Positions 46,141 through 57,576 of a DNA stretch of 64,000 nucleotides are shown here, piece by piece. Source of the DNA: Tiliqua scincoides (lineage: Eukaryota; Chordata; Lepidosauria; Squamata; Scincidae); assembly GCF_035046505.1 (NCBI RefSeq), contig NC_089821.1, positions 190,302,377 through 190,366,376 of the forward strand, in the 5' to 3' direction. A program made the translations under genes and the position numbers. Numbering within the stretch: position 1 is the stretch's first letter; every line of letters begins with the position of its first letter. Under the pieces are notes generated by a model. It had not been told where the DNA came from and did not search any database. It saw nothing but the letters and a program-made list of their open reading frames with translations.

Positions 46141-46546
46141 CATGGATTCGGTGGATGGAAGTGATGTGAGGCATGCTGTTTTCATAGGCTTCTCTGCTCT
46201 CAGGAGAAGATTTGGTCAGGGGAAGACCAGATCGGGTTCCCCACCAGGTTTCCCTTCCAGGCTGCGGTGTGCCGAGGAAGTATCTGCCAGCCTCACACCT
46301 GCCACCTTCACAGGCCTGAGTATGGAAGTGTCTCTCGTCAGCCAACCTGGAATGGTCAAGTGCAAAACCATAGCAGAGGGCACCACGGTCCGAATATTGT
46401 CTGTAGGCACAGGAGACGTCATGATGCTGGGGGGTTGGCCTTTCAGTAGGGTCCATTAATTGTGGAGAAGCAGTATCAGTCAATGGGCTTCCACCCCACT
46501 GGCTTTCGTGGTCAGATTCAGACCTTTCTGTATGAAATCCAGAATA
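46141..46546 (-). CDS. SIM1: SIM1 penultimate coding exon
   Basis: This 406-nt exon (135 codons plus one base) encodes [20 protein letters not shown], then [45 protein letters not shown] and [14 protein letters not shown], ending HRIHG across the splice. All are recognisable parts of the SIM1 C-terminal half. The acceptor is a CTACAG directly before the TAT (Tyr) codon at 46546. The donor is GTAAGC, starting at 46140. The exon enters in phase 0 and leaves in phase 1, matching both neighbours. The His- and Cys-rich stretch [18 protein letters not shown] is a conserved SIM1/SIM2-like segment of unknown structure. Two shorter open frames on the opposite strand over this exon are shadows. Confidence 0.96.
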
Positions 46547-47371
46547 CTGTAGTGCAAGAAGAAAACAAAGTCATGGGCACATAGTGAAGCAGTTTGATTT
46601 ACTGAGAGTTTGAGCCATGATACACTCACATATTCCCAGATCACTAACCTGTGTTTCTGTTTGTGCTTTCCAGCTGGTAACTCATTGCACACACAATGCT
46701 GTACAGCTTTCTGCAATGAGACCCCAGCCAGTGTGGATGGATGTCATGTAGAACAAGGATTAAACCATGCTCTTTCAAGCAGGATCCCCAGCCTCAGATT
46801 TGCGCAGGAGGAGAGGAAAGATTTGGGAGGAATGATTCGACTCCTGACCCTAGTTTAACAAAAGTTGGAATTCACTGTAATGACAGAACCTGGCAAATCC
46901 TGCTTTGCTTTAACCAGAGTTTGAAAACAAGCCAGTAGTCAGTGGTCAGCATGACATTCTGCTGCCTGGAGCACTTTTTCTTTCTCTTTCTGTTAAAATC
47001 ACAACCTCAATTATTTCCTTTTTTTCAAATTCCTGCTCCTTGCTTTTTTGTTAGGAAGGGAAGATGAAAAACACCATGTTACCATTTTTCCCTCCTTCCT
47101 CCATAGGCTGGCTGGGCTGCCACACAGCCCATGAGAACTGGCCACAATTCCCTGCCTGAAGCATCCTGCTTTGTGGTAGGGCCCACACTCTAAGCCAGGA
47201 TATGAAACTAGGATTGAAGCCTCAGAAAAAAATCATCTCATTCATAAAGCTGATTGAAACAAATGGATGCCTGGCCAAGAACATGGCATTTGGTACTGTG
47301 ACATTTTGCACGTCTTCAGATAGATGCGCCTTTTCTGCTAAGAAGAAAGTGGAAAGCAAACCATATTAAGA

Positions 47372-47396
47372 TCTCTCTCTCTCTCTCTCTCTCTCT
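47372..47396. repeat. (TC)n microsatellite
   Basis: About 12 CT units in a SIM1 intron, followed by GAAATGAAATGAAATG. Confidence 0.95.
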
Positions 47397-48348
47397 GAAA
47401 TGAAATGAAATGTAAGTTATGGGCTCTTAAGGAGATGTTCATTTGGTCAAGGAATAAGTCCACATGGGTTGCCAAACTGAGCTTCAGTTGCTTTTTGGCA
47501 GATAAGAATGGGTGGAGATGGGAAGTTATTCCAACCATATTTGGAAGTTGTTTCTGCTCTGCTATTTTCTTCACATCAGTTCTCCTGCAGTTTTTAAACT
47601 TTTTAATGTGACTTGTCCAGTGAAATTATGAGAAAAGGGCTCGTGAACTAAGAGCTTCTTTGGCCTGGAGCAATACCGCAATCAGTCTCTGTCCTCCCAC
47701 ACTAAAAGGGCTACTGGCAGTAAAGGAACACCAGAGTATTCACGTCATCTGTTTCTGACCATTGCTTGTCATCTATGGAGCTTCTTGCTGGACTGCTGGA
47801 TCCAGACAAAGATGGACAGGCACTTCCTGAAAAAAAAGCTAACTTCCATTGTGCTTACTCTGTGAACCAGAAAAATGATAAGCAATTGAAGAGTTAGCAT
47901 TGGCCAAGGAAGGCAGAATTAGACACTGTTGCTGCTTTTATCCCAAGAAAAACTTCAAAGAGAAGTTTAGGAGGTAGATGAAGAAGTAGCTTTTGCTATA
48001 TCTTTACCCTGACGGTCATGCATACAACTCAAAAGTCAGGTAATTGAAATCAATAAAATTAATTTGGCAAAAATGCAGTAGAAAGAAGGCCAAGTCCACC
48101 AATCACTCATTTAGCCCAATTCATTTCAATACGACTTGCACAGAAGGGAGCCATGGGCACACACACCATGAAAGGGCTTTATAAACAGCTGCTTGAATCC
48201 ATACTTACTTTAAAGGCAGGGTTGGCTTTAAGCCAGCTTTAAGCCAATTGGACCAATTGCTCCCAAATGGGCCCTGTGCCTAAGGGGCCCCATGCTAGGT
48301 AATCTACTCTAGTTTTGTAGACAATTTTATCTTAAAATGTCCTTAGAT

Positions 48349-48856
48349 TAGTGCTTCCCAAACTCCTACAAGGGAGTTGGGCGCATTGTGTGTGTGGGGG
48401 AGGGGGAAAGGCAGCAACGTGATCCCCAGGATCATGCTGCTGCCGGGGGGGGGGGGGAAAGAGGGGTTTTTCCAACTTATTAGATGGAGTGCAGGTCTCC
48501 AGGAAGGGGGGTGCGGGAGCCCCGCAGACACCTCTACAGGGCTCCCCAAGCCTCTGTAATAGTAAAAAAAAAAACCTGATTGAAAACCACTTCCTGTTTT
48601 CAAAAGAGAAGAGGAAATGGCTTTCAATCAAGTTTGTTTGCTATTACAGGGGCTTGGGGAGTCCTGAAGAGGTATCTGCAGCGCTCCCCGCCCCCAGAGG
48701 CTGGCACTCCATCTGGTAAGTTGGAAAAACCCTCCTCTCCTGATAGCAGCACAATCCTGGGGATTGCGTTGCTGCCTTCTCCCCTGCCCCTTAAGCGGCT
48801 AGAGCTACATGCTTTCCAGGCTGGTGGGTCATGACCCACTTGTTTGGGAAACACTA
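48349..48856 (+). mobile_element. ~500-bp hAT-type MITE with long inverted arms
   Basis: TAGTGCTTCCCAAACTCC to TTGTTTGGGAAACACTA. Flanks ccttagat and gcttaggt agree at 6 of 8 bases. The interior mirrors GATCCCCAGGATCATGCTGC and ATCCTGGGGATTGCGTTGC. Same family as 50480-50977. Confidence 0.82.
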
Positions 48857-49699
48857 GCTTAGGTCCATTTGGTCTATTAACTGACATGCACTTTTTAAGT
48901 GCACATTTTGATTGCTTTCCATTCTACCATATATAGAGTCTATAATAAATTTTATTTATACAATACTTCTAAGATTCTACAGACCTTGGCTGTGAACCTG
49001 GGGCTAAGCAAGAAAATATTTCCAATTCGGCCACGCACTTCCAAAGGCTGCCCCTGTAGAAAGAGTCTCATTGCTCTTGAATAAACATAGATTCATACAA
49101 TGGTTTATATGCTCAAGTTTATATCCACAAGTGATTATGGTGGATATAAACAGTTGTCTAATAGTACAAGCCAATAAGTAAGTTTCATTGTGTTGAGTTG
49201 GGCTTTACTCCCAATAAGTATGTTTAAGAATGTTTAAGACTGCAACCTAAATTTATCATAAAGCCACCTACCAAGCCTGATTTTTCAAAAAGTATATGTG
49301 ATGATGTGTGTATGGTTACTAAATATATTGACTCAAGTAAGGGTTCAACTGGGGCTGTGGGGTGCTGCTGTCCCCAAATCTAGACATGAAGGCACTGAGC
49401 AAGATTCTACAGTGTCCTAGAAAAAGCCTGGAAAGCATTAAAAATATTTTTAAAAGGTTATTATTTTGTTGCATAACTGATGTGGCAACAAAATTTAGAG
49501 TGGTCTACCCAAATCTTTCATTGCTGCCAGACTGCATTAAATGTGTGTGAAAAGAGCTTGAGTTCTGTCTAAAATCTGAGCTGAAACTACTCCAGATTCT
49601 GGATTGTTATACAGGCTAGGGAAAACTTGGAACAAATATCTACCATTCTATTCTTTGAGGCCAAACACCAGGTTGTTAAATATGTGACTGATAGACTAT

Positions 49700-49872
49700 G
49701 GGCCCAATCCTATCCAATTTTCCAGTGCTGCTGTACCAATGGGGTATGCACTGCTTCTCATGTTGGGGAGGCAGTCACAGACGCCTCCTCAAGGTATGGA
49801 AACATTTGTTCCCTTATCTCGGGGCTGCATTGCAGCTGCACTGGTGCCAGAAAGTTAGATAGGATTGGGCCC
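49700..49872. mobile_element. Hairpin MITE, GGGCCCAATCCTATCC family, copy E
   Basis: GGGCCCAATCCTATCC to the perfect complement at the right end apart from one base, flanked by tat on both sides (49697-49699 and 49873-49875). The inverted ends extend about 38 bp. It abuts the hAT element at 49881. Confidence 0.85.
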
Positions 49873-49880
49873 TATATCAG

Positions 49881-50092
49881 CAGTTTTCAAACTGTGGGTC
49901 TAGGGCCCACCAAGTGGGTCACAACCAAATTTTTGGTGTGTCGTGACAAGGCAAGGTGATGTGCATCAAGGGTTAAGCAGCCTGCTACCCCGAGGAACAC
50001 TACTACCTCATTGTAGCCACAGAGGCTTGAGCAACTTGTAAAGTGAAACTTTTTTAGGTGGGTACCAATGCTAAAACTTTTGGGGACCACTG
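49881..50092 (+). mobile_element. hAT-type MITE (CAGTTTTCAAAC)
   Basis: CAGTTTTCAAACTGTGGGTC to AACTTTTGGGGACCACTG, 212 bp. Interior GGTGATGTGCATCAAGGG as at 38305-38528. No clear 8-bp duplication; the left flank is the MITE at 49700-49872. Confidence 0.75.
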
Positions 50093-50479
50093 GACTCCCT
50101 TATCCAAGAGTAGCCAGAAAGTGTGGCCCTTTTGTTTAAGCTCAGGGATCCAATCCAGTCTGAGACAGTAAGACACTGTGCACTCCCCTCTCTGGGGAGA
50201 CACTCCCCTCCCTGGTGCCATTACTGCATTGAAAATCATTCCTAAAATGGCTACTTGCCCCCAAAGCAGCTCTTAGTTCAGGGACCCTGAAAGCCCCTGC
50301 TTGCTATAGTCAGCATGCGAGATTTCAGCCGGAGACTGGATCCTGAAGAACAGAAGTACTTGGCCTGTTGATCTGGCAAGGGCAGAAGTTCAGATGCCTC
50401 ATTAGGGCTGTCAACTGTGACTGAAGTTATTCCTGGAAATTCCACCATCACCCTATGATGTAATGCCATTTATCTAGGA

Positions 50480-50977
50480 CAGTGGTTCCCAAACTGGTGG
50501 GTCATGACCCACCAGCCAGGGAAGTACTTGTCCCTGTCCCTTTAAGGGGCAGGACGGAGAGAGAAGCAGCAACACAATCCCCAGGATTGTGCTGTTGCTG
50601 GGAATGGGTTTTTTTACTTAACCTGCAGCCAGCGCTTGCAGTCCTGGGGGGTCTGGGAGATCTGGGGTGCCCTCTGTAGGGCTCCCTAAGCCTCTATAAG
50701 TGTAAAAAAAATAATTTAAAACTAGGCATTTCTGGTTTCATGATGAAACAGGAAGTGTGTGATTTTCTTTTTAAAAAACTTTTGCAGGCAAGGGGAGCCC
50801 TCTGTAGAGGGCTCCACAGACCTCCAAGGACTGCAGTGCTGGCTGCAAGTAAGTGAAAGAAAACCCCTCCCGTCTCTGGCAGCAGCACAATCCTGGGGAT
50901 CGCGTTGCTGCCTTCTCCCCTTCCCCACACATAATTACAGTGTTCCCAATTCCATTGTAGGAGATTGGGAAACACTA
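50480..50977 (+). mobile_element. ~500-bp hAT-type MITE, exact target duplication
   Basis: Exact duplication atctagga (50472-50479 and 50978-50985). CAGTGGTTCCCAAACTGG to AGATTGGGAAACACTA. Long inverted arms with AATCCCCAGGATTGTGCTG and its complement. Confidence 0.93.
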
Positions 50978-51060
50978 ATCTAGGAAGGTCCAGTTAAAGT
51001 CTCCAGAATGGCTTTTTGTGATCTCCTGGAGATTGATGCTGATTCCTGGACACTCTAGGC

Positions 51061-51524
51061 CAGGGGTGCCCAAAGTTTTTGGCAGGAGGGCCACATTGTC
51101 TCTCTGACACTGTGTCTGGGGCGGGGGGGGGGGGAGAATTAATTTACATTGCAAATTTGAATAAATTTACATACGTTTACATAAATAAATATGTTAAAGA
51201 TGAACTTATATGAATGAATGAAGGTCTTGCAATAGCTCAAGGCCTATAAAAGGCCTTGTACAAAGCAAGGCCAGCCTTTTCTTCACTGCCACTGCTACAT
51301 CACAGATGTGAAACAGCAAGCAGTGGAGGGAGCCCTCATCCCACAGCTCACCGAGAGGTCAAACAGTGGCCCTCACACTGAGAGCAGTTGCATTGGACCA
51401 GTGTGGGCTCCAACAAATCACCGGAGGGCCAGAGGCTCATTGGAGACTGGGAGCTCCCTGAGGGCCGCATTGAGAGGCCTTGAAGGCCACAAGTGGCCCC
51501 AGGGCCAGGGTTTGGGCACCCCTG
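51061..51524 (+). mobile_element. hAT-type MITE (CAGGGGTGCCCAAA family)
   Basis: Exact duplication ctctaggc (51053-51060 and 51525-51532). CAGGGGTGCCCAAAGTTTTT to GGGTTTGGGCACCCCTG. Closely related to 61894-62317. 464 bp, no transposase. A 13-G run lies near the left end. Confidence 0.95.
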
Positions 51525-51532
51525 CTCTAGGC

Positions 51533-53070
51533 CAATCCAGCAGGATTGGCACCCCTTCTTCTCCATCCATACACACACCAGACCTGACCAGTTCAAAGGT
51601 TTTATACTCTCTGGCAATCCGCCACTTGCAGGCTGCTGCTCTTTTCTCTGCTTGAACACACACAGTCCACAGTAGCCCAGCTTGCTAAGCCTAAGAATCT
51701 AATGGTCTGAGTTCCTGGTTCAAGCTCTAGGGCCCCAAACTGTCATTTCTAAGGGAAGTGCCAAAATTCACATCTGCCTGTAAGTCACAGCCCTCCATGC
51801 ATGAGCTGAATCTTTAGCTTTCAGCCCCAGATGTATGGGACCTGACTGATTGGGCATGCCAACATGTCTCCAACTAAAATGGTTCAAAGCTGAGCCCCTG
51901 CTTTAAAACGGATAGAGCCCTGGCTCAAATTAAGCCCTTCTCTTTAAGTCATTTAAAAAAAATCAGGTTCTTTATAGATCACCCTGGTAAGGTGACTACA
52001 AAAACTCCCCCAGAAATGAAAGGACTGGCCAGATGATTTTATCCTAAGTGGTCTCTGGACTACAGCCAAAATGAAGTAAAGTTTTTCATGGTCTCACTAC
52101 TTAAGGTTTATATAGGTAACTATCAAGACAAAATAGGAAAGTCGATCCATTTTATGGCTTTAGCAAGGGGCTTTCTAGCCGAAAGAGCTCCAAAGCTTAC
52201 ACTCTCCATCTCTGAACAACAAGAAGTGATTCAGGAGAACATATCAACTTACCAGTTATATAGCTTTGTAACACTTAGGTTAAGAAGAAAGGTTGAGAAA
52301 AGCTTAGCCTGCAATCCAGCATGCAGTACATTTCAATGGACCGTCAGCATATCTCAATATCCCCAAGGCTGTTGTCTTAAGCTGCTAAGCACCGCAACAT
52401 TCTTTCCAGATCGCTTTCAGCAACAGCATACAAACCTCCCATATCTCTCCTTATCTTGTTGACCTCAGCACCAGGGCGGACAACAATAGCCAACTTCACA
52501 CCTAGTGCCAGATGTTTAAAACCAATACGTGTGGCCTTTATCTCAGCTCCTGGCAACATGGCAAATCATGCGCAAGGGAAGACGTCTATCTTCCATGAAG
52601 TTTCCTTTGCCATCAAAAACGTCTGCTGTACTGGGAATTAACAACTCTCCTTATGATTTGTGTCTTAAACATGAGGGAGATCACAAATGCAGCCTGCATT
52701 GCACTAAGAACATATGCAGGCTTTTAAATCACTTTTATCTTGCTTTTTACTAATGTAATCCTGAAATGTAAAATATGCTCTTTTTGCATTCACTGTTATA
52801 GGCAGAACAGATGGTGAAAGGCTTCGATTAAAGTAATACGGCATGACCATAAAAGTAACCTCTGTTGCTTGGTGAGTCTACCAGTTGGGGGGGTTACTTT
52901 TCAAATAAAAAGGGACATTTTTGCAAACTTTTCAAGTTGCCAGAGTTTAATAATGGCCCACACGTATATGGAATAGATTGTTTTGTCCTTTTCATTAATG
53001 AAACATTTGTCTGAATTAAGAAAACAGGCTGCAGTGACTCTTGTCCTTTTGAGAAGAAAAGAAGGATCTC
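51533..53070. other. SIM1 intron sequence, nothing recognised
   Basis: No repeat family or exon recognised. A 60-codon minus-strand frame (52377-52559) has an ordinary-looking composition but matches nothing I know. Confidence 0.45.
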
Positions 53071-53074
53071 AATA

Positions 53075-53447
53075 AAGGGGGGGCCATGTATTCACAGATT
53101 GGGTCCAGGGCCCCTCCCCCCCTGTATGCACCCTTTCCAGAGGTAAGGGGATCAGGGCTTCCCCAGGCCTTCCAATGCCTTATAAGGCATTAAAAACCAG
53201 TTTTACAGAGAAACCAGAAGTGACTTTTTCACCATCAGGCTCAGCCTGAGCCTGACAGAGGCCGCAAATGGATGTCCGCAGAGGCTGCAAACATATGTGT
53301 GCTGGGCTCAGAGGACCCTCCAGAGGTGAGGGGAGCAGAGCTCCCCTTGGCTCCAGAGGGTGAGGGAAGATGTTCACCTTTATCTGTGGTTTCACTTAAC
53401 CGCAGGGGGTTTCGGAATGGAACCTTGCAGATATGGGGGCACGTCTG
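53075..53447. mobile_element. Tc1/mariner-like MITE
   Basis: The right end GGGGGCACGTCTG is followed by TA (53448-53449), with TA at 53073-53074 on the left. Phrases such as ATCTGTGGTTTCACTTAACC and GGAACCTTGCAGATATGG are the style of Tigger/pogo-derived repeats. The left end is diverged. Confidence 0.6.
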
Positions 53448-53449
53448 TA

Positions 53450-54565
53450 CTCATTAAAGGACAGTAATATTGTATTGACGCAAATAAGGCAGTTATTACA
53501 GTAAATAAGCTTGGAGTTTCACAGCAATAAATAAAATTCCAAGCAATTGGTAGGATTTAAACCAAATGGTACAAGAATGCCAAGCACAATAGAAAAAGAT
53601 TTAAGGCTAAAACAGAGGTCTGACCAAAGAGTGATACCACTTTAGCATTATACACTATGTAGCAATTATATCAGATCAAAAGCAGAATTATTTAAACAAA
53701 GAGCATTCCTCTGTGGTCTTTGCTGTGGTAACCCCAAGTTTACAAAACTCTAAAGAGCATAAATTAGGATTGCACCAAATATTCACCTGCCTATATTTTC
53801 AGGGTACTCCCAGAGGGCCTTTATTTCTTGAAACTTCCCATACTGACCTTGCTCATACTGTTTGTACTGCAATGGGTACAAACTTAATACCTTTCCCCCT
53901 TAATTTGGTCTTCTTCCTAGGTACAGTGATGCCATCAAATTCAGATTTCCATTGGAAAGCCAAGAAATGAACCTGGAACCTTATGCATGAACCGTATGTT
54001 TGCTTAACCAATGAACAATGGTATATCCTAGGAAGGTCCAACCATATATTTATTGTTATATAAGTATTTGCAGATAAGACATTTAAAATTAAAATAGGAC
54101 TTTGAAGAGGGGTTATTTTAAGCTTTACTGAACAGTTTTCAATGAATGCTTTCATTTGTTGTATGAATGATAGATGGGCATCTGTATATGCCCATATTTA
54201 GCACACAAACTGAGAGTTTCTTAATGATGTATACATAGATGCAAATTTTAACTTTCTCTCTCTCCCTTTACTTGAACCTTGACAAGCGTTGAGGATGAAT
54301 AATGATTCATGATTGAAGGTTTTCATTTTGTTTTAAGTAAGAAGTTTCAAACAACAGTTGCTGGCACATAATCTTATAAGCAAAATTCTGAGCCTAAAAA
54401 AGCAGTTCCTTCAAAGTGTCTTGAATTCAATTAAATGTATCACCTAGTATGGTTAGAATTCTAATTTAAGGGTAGCTTTAGTAGTTACACAAAGGAAGCA
54501 ACCGAGAACATGCTTCTTCTGTGCAGGTTTCGGGTCTAATGAGGAGCTTCTGCATCATCCACTGA
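53450..54565. other. SIM1 intron sequence, nothing recognised
   Basis: AT-rich. A TGACCAATGAAC-type unique sequence with no exon signal. Confidence 0.45.
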
Positions 54566-54668
54566 GGGCGCAATCCTGAGATGCCCTTGGGCCAGCGCAA
54601 GACTGGAAGCAAATCCCATTGACTACAGTGGGACTTACTTCTGAGTAGACATGTCTAGGTGTGCACTG
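54566..54668. repeat. TATAGGATTG hairpin-type repeat, partial
   Basis: CGCAATCCTGAGATGCCC joined to AATCCCATTGACTACAGTGG and GGACTTACTTCTGAGTAGAC, ending near CTAGGTGTGCACTG. It lies about 75 bp from the SIM1 exon donor. Confidence 0.55.
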
Positions 54669-54742
54669 TTGGTTATCTCCAACATTCTTCAAATAAATGA
54701 AATGCAAATATTATGAGGGGGAAAAAGTCATATTGCACATAC

Positions 54743-54908
54743 CTGTGGATATGGCGATGTCCTAGACTTTGCCTTGGAGCTCGAGAGACGCGATTTGCTC
54801 CCTTTTCTATTATCAGTTATGGTTGGAGTAGAGTTCGCATAGGGAAAGGCAGGCTTTGTTGCTGAAACTTGATCCAGCGAGAGCTGTAGGCCCTTGTATT
54901 CTGTGTCC
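54743..54908 (-). CDS. SIM1: SIM1 third-last coding exon (nuclear localisation segment)
   Basis: This 166-nt exon supplies one base plus 55 codons: [20 protein letters not shown], then [20 protein letters not shown] and [15 protein letters not shown]. The basic run [16 protein letters not shown] corresponds to the segment described as the nuclear localisation signal of human SIM1. The start DTEYKGLQ lies just after the PAS/PAC region in the family. The acceptor is CTATCCAG above 54908 and the donor is GTATGT at 54742. Exon entry is phase 1 (the first base completes a Thr codon in mammals) and exit is phase 0, which joins cleanly to YSGFH. The preceding exon, expected to end near VNYVLT, was not found between here and 64000. 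Confidence 0.95.
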
Positions 54909-55546
54909 CTGGATAGAAAGCACAAACAGGAGACCTAAACTATACATTTTATAATCCCATCCAGGACAACTCACATGTAGGGCTTTCATTTTATGCAGAG
55001 TCGGTAACAAATATGTATTTCTTTCTAAGCTGAAGAAGGAAAGAAAAAAAACTGAAGGAAAGGAATGAAGAGAAGCAGGAACCGCAACAGGTTCATTGGG
55101 AAGAGTTTATTGAGGCCCAACACATTTCAAGGAGGAATGTGGCTCAGATGTCACCAAAAACAGAGTCCTCTAACTTGAAGCATGATTGGCCTTAATAAAC
55201 TGTTTCTAATCTACCTTTCAACTTTCCTCTTCTTGTGATTTCCTTCCAATTGCTAAAACCCAGAGAAATCCAATAATTTGTTAATGACGACATGTATGTA
55301 GATTTTGGGTTACGTACCCACAGGAGATCATTGTATTTAGGCAGCATGATCAAGGGCAACATTTAGACCCTATACATTCAGAATTCATTATTCAAGCTAA
55401 CAAGTCTGTTAGCACAGAGTCTGTTACAGTCAATTGGAAGTGCTATTCAAACATCGATTTTTTCAGATTGACAAAACCACCTAGTAATTTTTTTTAGATT
55501 TTTTAAAAAGTAAATATATACTGTGTTTATTAGGCAACAATACTGG

Positions 55547-55929
55547 TAGGAGGTCTGGTCTAGAGGGTAGAGCCTCCATTTGCCTGAAGATAACATCCGA
55601 AGGTCACCAGTTCGAGGCCACCGGCACCGTGAACAGAGAGACCTTGAAGCAGCTGACAAGCCGAGCCAAGTTATGCTGAGTTATTCCACCTGCTCTTTGG
55701 CCGCTGTCAGCCTGTGTGGGAGGAAAATGGAGGCCAGAATGTGATACCAGATCATAAAAGATCCATCTGAAATGTTGTGGTTCTTGAAAGACAGAACCTT
55801 CTTCAACTGTAAAAATCCCTATTGGGATTTAGTATTGCCTGCCTATGTAAACCGCCTTGAATTAAAGTCTGAGGAGAGATCTGAGTACCAAGAAAGGCAG
55901 TATATAAATACCTGTATTATTATTATTAC
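55547..55929 (+). mobile_element. Sauria-type SINE, copy 2
   Basis: GGTCTGGTCTAGAGGGTAGA (A-box position), CCAGTTCGAGGCC (B-box position, about 55607-55619), GACCTTGAAGCAGCTGACAA, CTATGTAAACCGCCTTGAAT, GGCAGTATATAAATACCTG and a TAT-repeat tail. It is better preserved than copy 1 at 16941. Confidence 0.88.
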
Positions 55930-56472
55930 TGCACCTACTTTGGGGTTTGAGTTTCAAGCCCTCGGTATCAGTGAGAAATCCATTCCCAGATACCAATTTC
56001 CATGGATAATCGAATCCGTGGGACCCAAAAAACCAGAAGTGCTGTCAGAAGGCTCCGGCAGTCTTTCTGAGGTGCAGGGAGGCTGCGTGCAATCTCCCCG
56101 TGCCTCAAAAGTCTTGCTGGAGCATTCTGAAAGCCCAAACCAGAAGAGTCTGACATAAGGCTCTGGCAGGCATTCTGAGACATAGGAAGGCCACATGTGA
56201 CTATCCCATACCTCAGAAGGCCTGTCAGAGCCTTCTGAAAGGCAGTTCCAGTTTGGCAAAAAACCTGAAGTGTCTTCTGAATGCATCCAGGAGGATTTCT
56301 GAGGCCTGGGAAGGCTGTGCGTGGCCTCCCCACACCTCAGAACCCCTCCTGAATGTGACTGGACAGCACTTCCAGTCATGTCCTGGAGGTCATGTGAGCA
56401 CCTCCAAAGCAGGTTCGCACCAATGCTGGGTCAAATCCAGGGTGCTGAACCCACAGATAGGGAGGGCCGCTG
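55930..56472. mobile_element. Tc1/mariner-like repeat
   Basis: The right end CCACAGATAGGGAGGGCCGC-TG is followed by TA (56473-56474). Left part CCCTCGGTATCAGTG and CCATGGATAATCGAATCCG. The interior has repeated GGCTCTGGCAGGCATTCTGA-type units of about 60 bp. The left boundary merges with the SINE tail. Confidence 0.6.
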
Positions 56473-56550
56473 TACTGGTAACTTAAGAGCCCTTAATGAT
56501 GCACACTGTTGTTTCAATAACGTAATGGAAAAGGTAACTACAGTCTAGCA

Positions 56551-56968
56551 CAGTGGTGCTCTCTGGGAGTTTGGGAACCAAGTCTTTGCAGGGGAGGGGC
56601 AAAAGCAGTGACATGATTGCCAGGATTGCGCGACTTCCGGGAACTAAGGGATTCTTTTGTACGTACCAGTGGCAGCGCCAGCCTCCCGGGCCAGAAGTGA
56701 ACTGAAAGTGGGTCATGATTGCTACTTTTAGATATTCTGAGGCTTGGGAAGTCCTGCAGAGGTGTCCATGAGCTCCCTACACCCCCCCCCCCTCCAAAAA
56801 AAAAGACTGGTGCTATCACTGGTAAGTACAAGAAAAACTGCTTTTCAGTGGCACAATCCTGGCAATTGTGTTGCTGCCTTCGCCATCGCTATCACCCTGC
56901 TCCTTAAGGGGGCAGAGTGAGAGCTTTGATGGCTGCAGCATCGCGCCGCCCAAGTTGGGGAATGTGAG
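56551..56968 (+). mobile_element. hAT-type MITE, diverged member of the ~500-bp family
   Basis: Exact duplication gtctagca (56543-56550 and 56969-56976). CAGTGGTGCTCTCTGGGAG to GTTGGGGAATGTGAG. The interior has GATTGCCAGGATTGCGCG and ATCCTGGCAATTGTGTTGC, as in 48349 and 50480. Confidence 0.88.
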
Positions 56969-56976
56969 GTCTAGCA

Positions 56977-57568
56977 GTTGTCCAGTGGTCTAAAGAACAA
57001 CTACAGGCTGTAAATATCCATCATTTAGGTGTCCAGATTGACCTTGCTAAAGTATAATTTAACTATAAAGGGTCAAATTGGTTTAAGCAGGTTTCCACCT
57101 CATGGCATGACAGCAACTCAAACCACAGCCAGATTAAAACAATGGTCCACCTAGTAACATCCTGTCCTTAGTGGGGGATCAGTTGCAGAGTGTGCATATC
57201 CAGTCTCATGTAAATAAAGACATCCGTGAAAAAAAGTAATTTATATACAACTCTGCAATTCCAGAGTCCCAAATGTGATGATTCAACCCAATAAGCAAGA
57301 TCCTTCCCTTCCCCAAAGCTTGCATGCAGTCACCCAGTTCATATGATGTACCATTCAAGGCGGCCTAAGTCTGATCTGTGCTTAAGTATCCTGCATGCCC
57401 ATTCCAACATTACTTTATTGATCTGGAGCACAACTGGAGTTTTCACATCAAAGTAATCTCCACATGTGGAGTATCTGTGCTAGTTTGTTAGGAATGTATG
57501 CCCCATGCATACAAATGAAAAATGCTTGCTCAGACAGATCTTTTTTTCTCAAAAGATGTTTATGTCCT
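56977..57568. other. SIM1 intron sequence, nothing recognised
   Basis: No repeat or exon recognised. Confidence 0.45.
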
Positions 57569-57576
57569 CATGTAGC

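Larger units (their letters stand above)
46547..54742 (-). other. SIM1 second-last intron
   Basis: A GT-AG intron of 8196 bp. Its middle (48.3-51.5 kb) is almost continuous transposon: four hAT elements and one 3-bp-TSD MITE. A mariner-like element lies at 53075-53447. The 46.6-48.3 kb and 51.5-53.0 kb parts show no recognised repeat or gene. Confidence 0.92.

Noticed and set aside
46142-46459. 105-codon plus-strand open frame
   Set aside because: Antisense shadow of the SIM1 penultimate exon.
52377-52559. 60-codon minus-strand frame with plausible protein-like composition
   Set aside because: No family match that I know, no repeat context, and no splice signals; I cannot support it as an exon or element.
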